Assembly: GCF_009738185.1 (NCBI RefSeq)
Contig: NZ_CP046509.1
Span: 2,793,501 to 2,857,500 of the forward strand
Origin: Erwinia sorbitola
GTDB lineage: Bacteria > Pseudomonadota > Gammaproteobacteria > Enterobacterales > Enterobacteriaceae
Direction: 5' to 3'
DNA length: 64,000 nt
This document shows positions 17,103 to 25,808 of the stretch, one piece after another (the stretch's first letter is position 1; each line of letters starts with the position of its first letter). The position numbers and the translations under genes were made by a program. The notes beneath the pieces are model-generated. The model was not told where the DNA came from. It ran no database searches and saw only the letters and a program-made list of their open reading frames with translations.

Positions 17103-18344
17103 TCAGATCTTACGGAAAATCAGCGAACCATTGGTACCGCCGAAACCGAAGGAGTTACACAGGGTGTACTCCAGGCCTTTTGTCTGACGCGCCGTATGCG
17201 GAACAAAATCAAGATCGCAACCTTCATCCGGATTATCCAGATTTATGGTTGGCGGAATGACCTGGTCACGCAGTGCAAGAATAGTGAAGATCGACTCCAC
17301 CGCGCCCGCCGCCCCTAACAGGTGGCCGGTCATGGATTTTGTCGAACTGACCATCACGCTGTGTGCACTTGCACCAAAGACAGACTTCACCGCCTGCGTT
17401 TCGGCTTTATCTCCGGCCGGCGTTGAAGTGCCGTGTGCGTTGATGTAACCGATTTGATCAGGTGAAAGCTGTGCGTCTTTCAGTGCATTTACCATCGCCA
17501 ATGCCGCACCCGCACCATTTTCAGGTGGAGATGTCATATGGTAGGCATCGCTGCTCATACCAAAGCCGACGATTTCAGCGTAAATTTTCGCACCGCGTTT
17601 TTTCGCGTGTTCGTACTCTTCCAGCACCACCAGCCCTGCACCATCACCCAGTACAAAGCCATCACGATCTTTATCCCACGGACGGCTTGCCGCCTGCGGG
17701 TTGTCGTTGCGGGTGGAAAGCGCACGTGCAGCACCAAACCCACCTACACCCAGCGGCGTACTGGCTTTCTCTGCGCCACCGGCCAGCATCACGTCAGCAT
17801 CGTTATACGCGATGATACGCGCAGCGTGACCAATGTTATGCACACCAGAAGTACAGGCAGTAGCGATGGAGATACTTGGGCCTTTCATGCCAAACATAAT
17901 CGTCAGATGCCCGGCGATCATGTTAACAATGGTCGAAGGAACAAAGAACGGGCTGATTTTACGTGGGCCACCATTCACCAGAGAGGCGTGGTTTTCTTCA
18001 ATAAGACCAAGACCGCCAATACCGGAACCGATAGCAGCACCAATACGTTCAGCGTTCTCTTCTGTAATTTCCAGGCCGGAATCCTGCATGGCCTGAATGC
18101 CAGCGACAACTCCATATTGGATGAAGGCGTCCATCTTGCGCTGATCTTTGCGCGAGATAAATTCATCACAATTAAAATCTTTTACTAAGCCAGCAAAACG
18201 CGTTGCGTAGGCACTAGTATCAAAATGGTCGATGAGGCTGATGCCACTCTGACCGGCAACAAGAGCATTCCAGGTGGACTCTACGGTATTGCCGACAGGA
18301 GACAACATGCCAAGACCAGTCACAACTACACGACGCTTAGACAC
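17103..18344 (-). CDS. fabF: 3-oxoacyl-ACP synthase II (KAS II)
   Basis: FabF extends acyl-ACP chains, including the temperature-sensitive step from palmitoleate to cis-vaccenate. The 413-residue protein matches E. coli in length. The Cys-His-His triad is visible: the active cysteine in IATACTSGVHNIGHA (about 164), then histidines in NAHGTSTPAGD (about 304) and KSMTGHLLGAAG (about 341). The C terminus CNSFGFGGTNGSLIF is typical. It is 88 bp after acpP, separated by a strong hairpin. Confidence 0.98.
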   Translation of the reverse strand: MSKRRVVVTGLGMLSPVGNTVESTWNALVAGQSGISLIDHFDTSAYATRFAGLVKDFNCDEFISRKDQRKMDAFIQYGVVAGIQAMQDSGLEITEENAERIGAAIGSGIGGLGLIEENHASLVNGGPRKISPFFVPSTIVNMIAGHLTIMFGMKGPSISIATACTSGVHNIGHAARIIAYNDADVMLAGGAEKASTPLGVGGFGAARALSTRNDNPQAASRPWDKDRDGFVLGDGAGLVVLEEYEHAKKRGAKIYAEIVGFGMSSDAYHMTSPPENGAGAALAMVNALKDAQLSPDQIGYINAHGTSTPAGDKAETQAVKSVFGASAHSVMVSSTKSMTGHLLGAAGAVESIFTILALRDQVIPPTINLDNPDEGCDLDFVPHTARQTKGLEYTLCNSFGFGGTNGSLIFRKI

Positions 18345-18399
18345 GTTCGTCCTCCAGGGAGGGAAAAGTTGACACTGCGTGGGACGTTCAGATAAAACT

Positions 18400-18421
18400 C
18401 AGGCGGTCGAGCGACCGCCTG
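18400..18421 (-). terminator. Attenuator-like hairpin between acpP and fabF
   Basis: The arms CAGGCGGTCGA and (G)CGACCGCCTG form a near-perfect 22-nt palindrome, followed on the minus strand by GAGTTTTATC. A partial terminator here would let acpP be expressed far above fabF, which fits the very high cellular need for ACP. The strength of termination is inferred. Confidence 0.65.
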
Positions 18422-18432
18422 GAGATGTTCAC

Positions 18433-18669
18433 TTATGCCTGGTGACCATTGATGTAATCAATAGCAGCCTGAACGGTAGTGATTTTCTCAGCTTCTTCGT
18501 CCGGAATCTCGGTATCGAACTCTTCTTCCAGAGCCATTACCAGCTCAACGGTATCAAGAGAATCAGCGCCCAGATCTTCTACAAAAGAGGCAGTATTAAC
18601 AACTTCTTCCTGCTTAACGCCCAGCTGCTCGCCAATGATTTTCTTAACGCGTTCTTCGATAGTGCTCAT
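18433..18669 (-). CDS. acpP: Acyl carrier protein
   Basis: ACP carries growing acyl chains on a phosphopantetheine arm. The 78-residue acidic protein has the DSL motif (GADSLDTVELVM), with the modified serine at residue 37 of the mature protein. It is nearly identical to E. coli AcpP over its length. It lies between fabG and fabF with a promoter of its own in the 153-bp gap upstream. Confidence 0.99.
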   Translation of the reverse strand: MSTIEERVKKIIGEQLGVKQEEVVNTASFVEDLGADSLDTVELVMALEEEFDTEIPDEEAEKITTVQAAIDYINGHQA

Positions 18670-18714
18670 ACTATTAAATTTCCTATCAAAACTCGCTTTC
18701 GCGATGGTTTTCGT

Positions 18715-18742
18715 AGTGTATAAAATGTTGAAAAAGATGCAA
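18715..18742 (-). promoter_or_regulatory. Putative sigma-70 promoter of acpP
   Basis: On the minus strand TTGCAT is followed after 16 bp by TACACT, giving a start near 18708 and a short leader before the acpP ATG at 18669. It is a candidate read from consensus only. Confidence 0.55.
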
Positions 18743-18822
18743 CTAAATCTCGGCTGGTCAAACCACGATTTTACGCTATTCTGCGGCCTTTACCCCAAAT
18801 AACGCAAATAATTTCGTGATTT

Positions 18823-19557
18823 TTAGACCATATACATTCCGCCGTTGACGTGGAGCGTTTCACCAGTGATGTACGCAGCCTCGTCTGAAGCTAAAAATGC
18901 AACGGCATTAGCGATCTCCTGCGCGCCGCCGAGGCGACCTGCAGGAACTTCCGCCAGAATGCCCGCACGCTGATCTTCGCTCAGTGCACGCGTCATGTCG
19001 GTTTCAATAAAACCAGGTGCCACGACGTTGACAGTAATGCCACGGGACGCGATTTCACGCGCCAGTGACTTGCTAAAACCAATCAAACCCGCTTTTGCTG
19101 CTGCGTAGTTTGCCTGGCCCGCATTACCCATTGTTCCAACTACGGAGCCAATGGTAATAATTCGACCCGCACGTTTTTTCATCATGGCACGCATTACAGC
19201 TTTCGACAGCCGGAATACTGAAGTCAGATTTGTGTCAATGATATCCTGCCACTCATCATCCTTCATGCGCATCAGAAGATTATCACGCGTGATGCCTGCA
19301 TTATTGACTAAAATGTCCACTTCGCCAAATTCGGCGCGAATTTTTTCTAAAACACTTTCAATTGAAGCGCTATCGGTGACGTTCAAAAGCAGGCCTTTGC
19401 CGTTATCACCCAGATAGGTACTGATAGCGTCAGCGCCGCTTTGGCTGGTCGCAGTGCCCACAACTTTGGCACCACGCGCCACCAGGGTCTCTGCAATCGC
19501 ACGGCCGATCCCACGGCTTGCACCGGTTACCAGCGCGATTTTACCTTCAAAGTTCAT
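18823..19557 (-). CDS. fabG: 3-oxoacyl-ACP reductase FabG
   Basis: FabG is an NADPH-dependent SDR enzyme performing the first reduction of each fatty acid cycle. The 244-residue protein has the cofactor motif TGASRGIGRA (near residue 12), NNAG (about 86), and the catalytic Ser-Tyr-Lys (GSVVG; YAAAKAG around 151-155). ATG 19557 is chosen because it gives the family start MNFEGKIALVTG; the frame is open upstream but runs into fabD. It follows fabD by 13 bp. Confidence 0.98.
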   Translation of the reverse strand: MNFEGKIALVTGASRGIGRAIAETLVARGAKVVGTATSQSGADAISTYLGDNGKGLLLNVTDSASIESVLEKIRAEFGEVDILVNNAGITRDNLLMRMKDDEWQDIIDTNLTSVFRLSKAVMRAMMKKRAGRIITIGSVVGTMGNAGQANYAAAKAGLIGFSKSLAREIASRGITVNVVAPGFIETDMTRALSEDQRAGILAEVPAGRLGGAQEIANAVAFLASDEAAYITGETLHVNGGMYMV

Positions 19558-19570
19558 GTTTATCTCCGTG

Positions 19571-20500
19571 TTATTGTTCAAGCGCCGCTGACAGGCTGGC
19601 CTGGTCATTTACCGCAGCCGCCGTCATGGTGTCAACAATACGTTTAGTGAGTCCGGTAAGAACTTTACCAGGGCCCACCTCAAGCAGCGACGTCACGCCC
19701 TGCCCGGCCATAAATTCTACACACTCTGTCCAACGCACTGGATTGTAAAGCTGACGTACCAGCGCGCTGCGAATAGCTTCTGCTGAAGTCTCGCACTTCA
19801 CATCAACGTTATTCACTACCGGGAAGGCAGGTTCGTTGAAGGTTAACTGCTCAAGAGCAACGGCCAGTTTATCTGCCGCAGGCTTCATCAGTGCACAGTG
19901 TGACGGCACGCTGACAGGCAGCGGCAGTGCACGTTTAGCGCCAGCGGCCTTACAGGCAGCACCCGCACGCTCAACGGCTTCTTTGTTGCCAGCAATCACA
20001 ACCTGGCCCGGTGAGTTAAAGTTCACCGGAGAGACAACCTGGCCCTGAGCAGACTCTTCACAGGCTTTGGCAATGGACGCATCGTCCAGACCAATGATTG
20101 CCTGCATTGCGCCAGTTCCTTCTGGAACGGCTTCCTGCATCAGCTGACCACGCAGTTCTACCAGTTTGATGGCATCTGCAAACGCAATGACACCAGCAGA
20201 AACCAGCGCACTGTACTCACCCAGGCTGTGCCCTGCAAGCATTGACGGCGCTTTTCCGCCTTTTTCCTGCCAAACGCGGAAAATGGCAACAGATGCAGCG
20301 AGTAAAGCAGGCTGAGTTTGCCATGTTTTGTTCAATTCTTCAGCAGGGCCTTGTTGCACCAGCTGCCAGAGATCGTAACCCAGTGCATCTGAAGCTTCGC
20401 GGAAGGTTTTTTCAACAAGCGGGTTTGTTGCAGCCAAATCGGCCAGCATACCTACCGTTTGCGATCCCTGTCCCGGGAACACCATTGCAAATTGCGTCAT
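19571..20500 (-). CDS. fabD: Malonyl-CoA:ACP transacylase
   Basis: FabD moves malonyl from CoA to ACP. At 309 residues it matches E. coli FabD. It shows FPGQGSQ (about residue 9), the serine nucleophile in GHSLGEY (about 92), and the histidine in SVPSHCALM (about 201). It lies 33 bp downstream of fabH. Confidence 0.98.
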   Translation of the reverse strand: MTQFAMVFPGQGSQTVGMLADLAATNPLVEKTFREASDALGYDLWQLVQQGPAEELNKTWQTQPALLAASVAIFRVWQEKGGKAPSMLAGHSLGEYSALVSAGVIAFADAIKLVELRGQLMQEAVPEGTGAMQAIIGLDDASIAKACEESAQGQVVSPVNFNSPGQVVIAGNKEAVERAGAACKAAGAKRALPLPVSVPSHCALMKPAADKLAVALEQLTFNEPAFPVVNNVDVKCETSAEAIRSALVRQLYNPVRWTECVEFMAGQGVTSLLEVGPGKVLTGLTKRIVDTMTAAAVNDQASLSAALEQ

Positions 20501-20533
20501 TGTGATTTCCTGTTAATCGCTATTTTTGCTTAA

Positions 20534-21487
20534 TTAAAAGCGAACCAGTGCTGAACCCCAGGTGAACCCGCCACCAAAAGCTTCCAGCAGAATCAACTGC
20601 CCACGTTGAATACGGCCATCGCGTACCGCTTCATCCAGAGCGGTCGGCACGGAAGCGGCCGACGTGTTGCCATGGCGATCGAGCGTCACAACGACTTTAT
20701 CCATGTCCATACCCAGTTTACGGGCGGTGGCGCTGATAATTCGTAGATTTGCCTGATGCGGTACCAGCCAGTCAATGGCCGAGCGATCCAGCTTATTGGC
20801 GGTCAGCGTTTCATCAACAATGTGGGCAAGTTCAGTCACCGCAACCTTGAACACTTCGTTACCCGCCATGGTGACGTAAGCTGGAGTGCTCTGATTGGCG
20901 CGATCCTGATTAGGCAGCGTCAGCAGTTGACCATAGCGGCCATCCGCGTGCAGATGCGTGGAGATAATTCCCGGCTCTTCGCTGGCACCCAGTACTGCTG
21001 CGCCTGCGCCATCACCAAACAGGATGATGGTGCCGCGATCGTTAGGATCGAGCATACGGGCCAGGACGTCAGCCCCGATCACCAGTGCATTTTTTACTGC
21101 GCCATTTTTGATGTACTGATCCGCCACACTCAGGGCATAGGTGAATCCCGCACAGGCGGCGGCAAGATCGAAGGAAGCGGCATCATCAATTCCCAGCATC
21201 TGCTGGATCATGCAGGCGGAGCTTGGGAAGGCGTGGCTGGACGAGGTGGTCGCCACCACGATCAGACCGATATCATTTTTATCGATACCCGCCATCTCCA
21301 GCGCGCGCTCTGCCGCATGGAAACCCATGGTTGCCACGGTTTCATCCGGGCCAGCAATACGACGTTCACGAATGCCAGTACGGGTGACAATCCACTCGTC
21401 CGACGTTTCCACCATTTTTTCCAGATCGGCGTTAGTCCGCACCTGCTCGGGCAAATAGCTGCCCGTACCGATAATCTTCGTATACAT
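20534..21487 (-). CDS. fabH: 3-oxoacyl-ACP synthase III (KAS III)
   Basis: FabH starts fatty acid synthesis by joining acetyl-CoA to malonyl-ACP. The 317-residue sequence has the Cys-His-Asn triad: ACAGFTYAL (Cys 112), VPHQANLRI (His 244) and HGNTSAASVP (Asn 274). It follows plsX by only 6 bp, so it is probably co-transcribed with plsX, with extra promoters possibly inside plsX. Confidence 0.98.
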   Translation of the reverse strand: MYTKIIGTGSYLPEQVRTNADLEKMVETSDEWIVTRTGIRERRIAGPDETVATMGFHAAERALEMAGIDKNDIGLIVVATTSSSHAFPSSACMIQQMLGIDDAASFDLAAACAGFTYALSVADQYIKNGAVKNALVIGADVLARMLDPNDRGTIILFGDGAGAAVLGASEEPGIISTHLHADGRYGQLLTLPNQDRANQSTPAYVTMAGNEVFKVAVTELAHIVDETLTANKLDRSAIDWLVPHQANLRIISATARKLGMDMDKVVVTLDRHGNTSAASVPTALDEAVRDGRIQRGQLILLEAFGGGFTWGSALVRF

Positions 21488-21493
21488 GTACGC

Positions 21494-22528
21494 TCAGTCA
21501 CTCTTAGGTAATACAGCTTGAAGGCGGGCAGAAATCCGCTCAGGAACTTGCCGCCGCACCGCCTGCTCTGCCTGTTGGATCGCTACAGTAAATGCGCGTT
21601 GATTCGCCGCACCGTGACTCTTAATAACTGTGCCACGTAACCCTAACAGACAGGCGCCATTGTACTGGTCAGGATTGAGATGGCCGAATTTCTTCGCCAG
21701 ACGCTTCTGGATCCAGCGCCCCAGTAATCTCAGCCACCAGGCTTTCTTTTTACCTTCGCCCTGTGATTTCAACAGCGAAAGAAACATTCTTACTACGCCT
21801 TCCATCGTTTTCAGCGTGACATTGCCTACAAAACCATCGCAAACAAGCACGTCTGTTTTACCGGTAAGAAGATCGTTGCCTTCAAGGTATCCAATATAGT
21901 TAAGTTCGGGCGAAGCGCGCAGTACAGCGGCAGCTTCACGTATAGAACTCAACCCTTTGGTCTCTTCCTGACCAATATTAAGTAATGCAACTCTCGGGCG
22001 ATCGATGGCCAAAATTTCTTCGGCCATTACCGCTCCCATGACGGCAAACTGCACCAGCATAGCACTGTCGGAATCGACATTAGCGCCTAAATCCAGCACC
22101 ACGGTTTTGCCATGCTGCTGATGCGGTAACACGGTCATTAACGCCGGACGATCAATGCCATCCAGCGGTTTTAATAATAATTTAGCCAACCCCATCAGTG
22201 CTCCGGTATTACCGGCACTGATACAGGCCTGCGCCTGTCCTGATTTCACCTGCTCCAGCGCAATACGCATAGAGCTTCCGCGACTGGCGCGGATCGCCTG
22301 TGAAGGCCTGGCATCACTGGCAATAACCGATTCGGCAGCAATGATCTGCAAACGTTCTCTGATAGCAGAATCAGCTTTGGCAAGTAATGACGTGATGGTG
22401 TCGGGATCACCGACCAGAAGGAGATGCAGATGCGGATTAGATTCCAGTGCCTGCAATGATGCAGGCACTGTCACGCAGGGGCCGAAGTCCCCGCCCATGG
22501 CATCTATCGCCAGGGTCAAACGTGTCAA
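21494..22528 (-). CDS. plsX: Phosphate acyltransferase PlsX
   Basis: PlsX makes acyl-phosphate from acyl-ACP for phospholipid synthesis. The 344-residue protein has LAIDAMGGDFGP at its start, SAGNTGALMGLAKLLLKPL in the middle and HLNPDQYNGACLLGLRGTVIKSHGAAN near the end. The start is TTG at 22528 with GGAG 5 bp upstream, giving TRLTLAIDAMGG, which aligns with E. coli. The C terminus (LPKSD) is about 12 residues shorter than in E. coli. It is 22 bp after rpmF. Confidence 0.94.
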   Translation of the reverse strand: MTRLTLAIDAMGGDFGPCVTVPASLQALESNPHLHLLLVGDPDTITSLLAKADSAIRERLQIIAAESVIASDARPSQAIRASRGSSMRIALEQVKSGQAQACISAGNTGALMGLAKLLLKPLDGIDRPALMTVLPHQQHGKTVVLDLGANVDSDSAMLVQFAVMGAVMAEEILAIDRPRVALLNIGQEETKGLSSIREAAAVLRASPELNYIGYLEGNDLLTGKTDVLVCDGFVGNVTLKTMEGVVRMFLSLLKSQGEGKKKAWWLRLLGRWIQKRLAKKFGHLNPDQYNGACLLGLRGTVIKSHGAANQRAFTVAIQQAEQAVRRQVPERISARLQAVLPKSD

Positions 22529-22550
22529 AATAGCTCCGCGAACCGCGGAA

Positions 22551-22721
22551 TTACTTAACGATGACCTTGCGACCGCGGTAGTAACCATCCGCAGTGATGT
22601 GGTGACGCAGATGAGTTTCGCCAGAAACTTTATCTACGGAAAGAGCTGCTGTGGTCAGCGCATCGTGTGAACGACGCATGCCACGTTTGGAACGGGTTGG
22701 TTTATTCTGTTGTACGGCCAT
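22551..22721 (-). CDS. rpmF: 50S ribosomal protein L32
   Basis: The translation starts MAVQQNKPTRSKRGMRRSHD and ends GYYRGRKVIVK, which is clearly bL32. It is 56 residues, one less than E. coli: the variable middle reads ALTTAALSVDKVSGETHLRHH, with one residue missing after ALT. It lies 14 bp after yceD and 22 bp before plsX, joining ribosome and lipid synthesis genes in one operon. Confidence 0.97.
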   Translation of the reverse strand: MAVQQNKPTRSKRGMRRSHDALTTAALSVDKVSGETHLRHHITADGYYRGRKVIVK

Positions 22722-22735
22722 GGACCTTACTCCTA

Positions 22736-23257
22736 TTACTTACGCTTTAAACTGGCTAATACGGCAAATGGGTTTGGTTTTTCTGCCTCTGCAGGCAGTT
22801 TGCCAAAGACCATGTCCGCCTCGGACACTTCACAGTGTTCAGAATCATGCACCGGAACGACAGGCAGGGCGAGAATGATTTCATCCTCAACCATTGCCAG
22901 CAGATCGGTTTCGCCAAACTCGTTGACGTTGATCGGCTCGTACGCTTCCGGCAGTGCTTCTGCCTGTTCGTCAGTGACGACCGGGCTGAAACAGTACGTT
23001 ACGTGGACATGCTGCGGAAAAGTATTGTTGCAGCGTTGGCAGCACAGCGTCACTGAAACTTCGGCCGTACCTTTCAGCACTGCCAGACGCTGTTCGTCGA
23101 TCGCAAACGACATTACACATTCTACATCACTATCCACACTCACTACCGACTCGGCAATCCGCTCAACCTGTTCAGGGGTGTAAACACCCTGGTAGTCCAG
23201 GCGTTTTTGAGCGGTACGAGCCGCATCGAGAGTTAGGGGTAATTTTACCTTTTGCAT
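22736..23257 (-). CDS. yceD: YceD, 23S rRNA accumulation protein (DUF177)
   Basis: The product of 173 residues is almost collinear with E. coli YceD, which promotes correct 23S rRNA accumulation. A CxxC pair is visible in TLCCQRCNNTF (about residue 75), and the middle holds EAYEPINVNEFGETDLLAMVEDEIILALP. It is the first gene of the rpmF-plsX-fab block, divergent from yceF across a 142-bp gap. Confidence 0.95.
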   Translation of the reverse strand: MQKVKLPLTLDAARTAQKRLDYQGVYTPEQVERIAESVVSVDSDVECVMSFAIDEQRLAVLKGTAEVSVTLCCQRCNNTFPQHVHVTYCFSPVVTDEQAEALPEAYEPINVNEFGETDLLAMVEDEIILALPVVPVHDSEHCEVSEADMVFGKLPAEAEKPNPFAVLASLKRK

Positions 23258-23399
23258 AGGGCGCGCATATTAACTTTGTAACGACTTAGAGTCAAAGAAA
23301 AAGGCCGGTTTCCGACATCTTTCACCCGCTATTCGCATCCAGTGCGGCGCATAGTTTAAAATGCCTGACACTGATTCGCTATCTATTCTGGAAAAAATT

Positions 23400-24008
23400 A
23401 TGCGCCACCTCGTATTAGCCTCTACATCGAGCTACCGAAAAGCTCTATTAGCCAAACTGGAGCTGCCGTTTATAACCGCTGCGCCCGAAGTGGATGAAAC
23501 ACCTCTCGCCAATGAAGATGCGACAGAACTGGTGGTACGACTGGCGACAGCCAAGGCACAGGTGCTGGCAGCGCGGTATCCGGATCACCTGATTATCGGT
23601 TCCGATCAGGTCTGCGTGGTGGCCGGAAAGATTTTAGGCAAACCGCACACTTCAGAGCGTGCTAAAGAGCAGCTGCGCGCAGCGAGCGGACATAGCGTGG
23701 TGTTTTATACCGGTCTGGCCCTTTATGACAGCCGCGATGGTGCCTTGCAGGTGCTCTGTGAGCCATTCAGCGTTGATTTTCGCACCCTGAGTGACGCAGA
23801 GATTGATTCCTACATCAGTAAGGAGCAGCCGCTTAACTGCGCTGGCAGCTTTAAAAGTGAAGGTCTGGGGATCACGCTGTTCGACCGCCTCTCAGGACGC
23901 GATCCTAATACGCTGGTAGGGCTGCCGCTGATTGCGCTGTGTGAGATGCTGAGAAAAGCCGGGGTTGATCCGTTAATGAAGGATCAAGGTTTGCCCCGCC
24001 ATAAGTAA
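23400..24008 (+). CDS. yceF: Maf-like nucleotide pyrophosphatase YceF (m7GTP pyrophosphatase type)
   Basis: YceF is a house-cleaning pyrophosphatase that in E. coli hydrolyses 7-methyl-GTP. The sequence shows the Maf P-loop-like start LVLASTSSYRKALL, the KxxS/E motif region EVDETP, and the IIGSDQVC and CAGSFKSEGLG motifs. ATG 23400 is chosen because the protein then begins directly at the Maf motif. The product is 202 residues. After GVDPLM, where E. coli ends with one more residue, it has nine extra residues (KDQGLPRHK) encoded by DNA that resembles the repeat array downstream. Confidence 0.92.
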   Translation: MRHLVLASTSSYRKALLAKLELPFITAAPEVDETPLANEDATELVVRLATAKAQVLAARYPDHLIIGSDQVCVVAGKILGKPHTSERAKEQLRAASGHSVVFYTGLALYDSRDGALQVLCEPFSVDFRTLSDAEIDSYISKEQPLNCAGSFKSEGLGITLFDRLSGRDPNTLVGLPLIALCEMLRKAGVDPLMKDQGLPRHK

Positions 24009-24010
24009 TC

Positions 24011-24845
24011 GTCCCCGGGTCAGGCATGCCTGACCCCTACGGAGTGCAGAGATGCCGAAAATGTTAACACCGGGGTTAATCCATTAACGTAGTGGCGAGG
24101 CATGCCTCGCCATAAGCGGGTCAGGCATATCTGACCCCTACGGAGTGCAGAGGTGCCGAAAACGTTAACACCGGAGGTTGATCCATTAACGTAGTGGCGA
24201 GGCATGCCTCGCCATAAGCGGGTCAGGCATACCTGACCCCTACGGAGTGCAGAGGTGCCGAAAACGTTAACACCGGAGGTTGATCCATTAACGTAGTGGC
24301 GAGGCATGCCTCGCCATAAGCGATTCAGGCACGCCTGCCCCCTGCGGAGTGCAGAGGTGCCGAAAACGTTAACACCGGAGGTTGATCCATTAACGTAGTG
24401 GCGAGGCATGCCTCGCCATAAGCGATTCAGGCACGCCTGACCCCTGCGGAGTGCAGAGGTGCCGAAAACGTTAACACCAGGGATTGATCCGTTAACGTAG
24501 TGGCGAGGCATGCCTCGCCATAAGCGCCTCAGGCACGCCTGCCCCCTGCGGAGTGCAGAGGTACCGAAAACGTTAACACCGGAGGTTGATCCATTAACTT
24601 AGTGGCGAGGCATGCCTCGCCATAAGCGATTCAGGCACGCCTGCCCCCTGCGGAGTGCAGAGGTGCCGAAAACATAACACCGGGGTTAATCCATTAACGT
24701 AGTGGCGAGGCATGCCTCGCCATAAGCGCCTCAGGCATGCCTGCCCCCTGCGGAGTGCAGAGGTGCCGAAAAAGTTAACACCGGAGGTTGATCCGTTAAC
24801 GTAGTGGCGAGGCATGCCTCGCCATAAGCGGTTCAGGCACGCCTC
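24011..24845. repeat. 102-bp tandem repeat array of REPIN type between yceF and rluC
   Basis: Eight units repeat with a 102-bp period: the GTGGCGAGGC landmark lies at 24092, 24194, 24296, 24398, 24500, 24602, 24702 and 24804 (one period is 100). Each unit holds the perfect palindrome TGGCGAGGCATGCCTCGCCA preceded by GTAG, then 6-7 bp later a second palindrome of the form GGTCAGGCATNCCTGACC followed by CTAC. That is two REP sequences in inverted orientation with GTAG tags outside, the REPIN layout. A third inverted pair (CGTTAA...TTAACG) flanks the spacer. An additional single REP lies at 24017-24041. The array fills the whole convergent gap and ends at the rluC stop codon. Later copies drift (TTCAGGCACGCCTG), so the second palindrome is decaying. 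Confidence 0.95.
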
Positions 24846-25808
24846 TTACGTGGCCGGGTATTGTTTACGCAGGATTTCCAGGCAGCGCTTAAGTTCGTTA
24901 TCCAGCGGAGCCTCCACGCGCATCACTTCCCCGGTATTCGGGTGGGTAAAACGCAGCGCAGCGGCATGCAGAAACAGGCGTTTCAGCCCGGTACCGCTCA
25001 ACTGCTGATCAAACTCAGCCTCTCCGTAGCGATCATCAAACGCTATCGGATGTCCGGCGTGTAGAGTATGTACGCGAATCTGATGTGTGCGACCGGTAAC
25101 CGGGCTGGCTTTTACCAGTGTCGCCATGGCAAAACGCTCTTCCACTTTAAACAGCGTTTCGGAAGGTTTCCCCTCACTATTAACCTTTACTATGCGCTCG
25201 CCACTTTGCAGGATATTTTTCAGCAACGGTGCACGCACGGCTTTAACATGAGAGGGCCACTGCCCACGCACCAGCGCGAGATAATCTTTCTGCATCCCCT
25301 TCTCACGCAGCTGCTCGTGCAGCGAACGCAGAGCGGAACGTTTTTTAGCCACCAGCAGCACCCCGGACGTATCGCGGTCGAGGCGGTGCACCAGTTCCAG
25401 AAAGCGCGCATCAGGACGCAGCGCCCGCAGCCCTTCAATAACGCCAAAGCTCAAACCGCTACCGCCGTGAACGGCCGTGCCGGACGGTTTGTTCATCACC
25501 AGAATATGATCGTCTTCATATATAATGGCGTGCTCCAGCGCGGCAACTTTTGCCAGCTTAGGCGAAACGTTATCATCTTCACGTTCCGCCACCCTCACCG
25601 GAGGAATGCGCACTTCGTCCCCTGCCTCCAGTTTATATTCCGGTTTAATGCGCTTTTTGTTCACCCGCACTTCGCCTTTACGCAAAATGCGATAAATCAT
25701 GCTCTTCGGTACCCCTTTCAGATGGGTACGTAAAAAGTTATCGATGCGCTGTCCCGCTTCATCAGCAGAAATGGCAATAAAATGTACGGCTGGAGTATTG
25801 GTTTTCAT
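24846..25808 (-). CDS. rluC: 23S rRNA pseudouridine(955/2504/2580) synthase RluC
   Basis: The 320-residue RluA-family enzyme modifies three uridines of 23S rRNA. It has an N-terminal S4 domain (about residues 18-80, QRIDNFLRTHLKGVPKSMIYRILRKGEVRVN) and the catalytic motif HRLDRDTSG (Asp about 145), with GRTHQIRVH further on. It is convergent with yceF and divergent from rne; its stop codon TAA directly abuts the last REP copy. Confidence 0.97.
   Translation of the reverse strand: MKTNTPAVHFIAISADEAGQRIDNFLRTHLKGVPKSMIYRILRKGEVRVNKKRIKPEYKLEAGDEVRIPPVRVAEREDDNVSPKLAKVAALEHAIIYEDDHILVMNKPSGTAVHGGSGLSFGVIEGLRALRPDARFLELVHRLDRDTSGVLLVAKKRSALRSLHEQLREKGMQKDYLALVRGQWPSHVKAVRAPLLKNILQSGERIVKVNSEGKPSETLFKVEERFAMATLVKASPVTGRTHQIRVHTLHAGHPIAFDDRYGEAEFDQQLSGTGLKRLFLHAAALRFTHPNTGEVMRVEAPLDNELKRCLEILRKQYPAT

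Noticed and set aside
17538..18188. 216-residue frame antisense to fabF
   Set aside because: Shadow of a highly conserved gene; no start signal or known family.
20756..21511. 251-residue frame antisense to fabH
   Set aside because: Shadow of fabH; composition is His/Arg/Gln-rich in the way antisense frames often are.
24020..24511. 163-residue minus-strand protein in the repeat array
   Set aside because: Made only of a 34-residue block repeated because the DNA period is a multiple of three; no ribosome-binding site or family resemblance.
24011..24845. CRISPR array
   Set aside because: The spacers are nearly identical from unit to unit, the units are 102 bp, and no cas genes are near; this is a tandem REP-type repeat.
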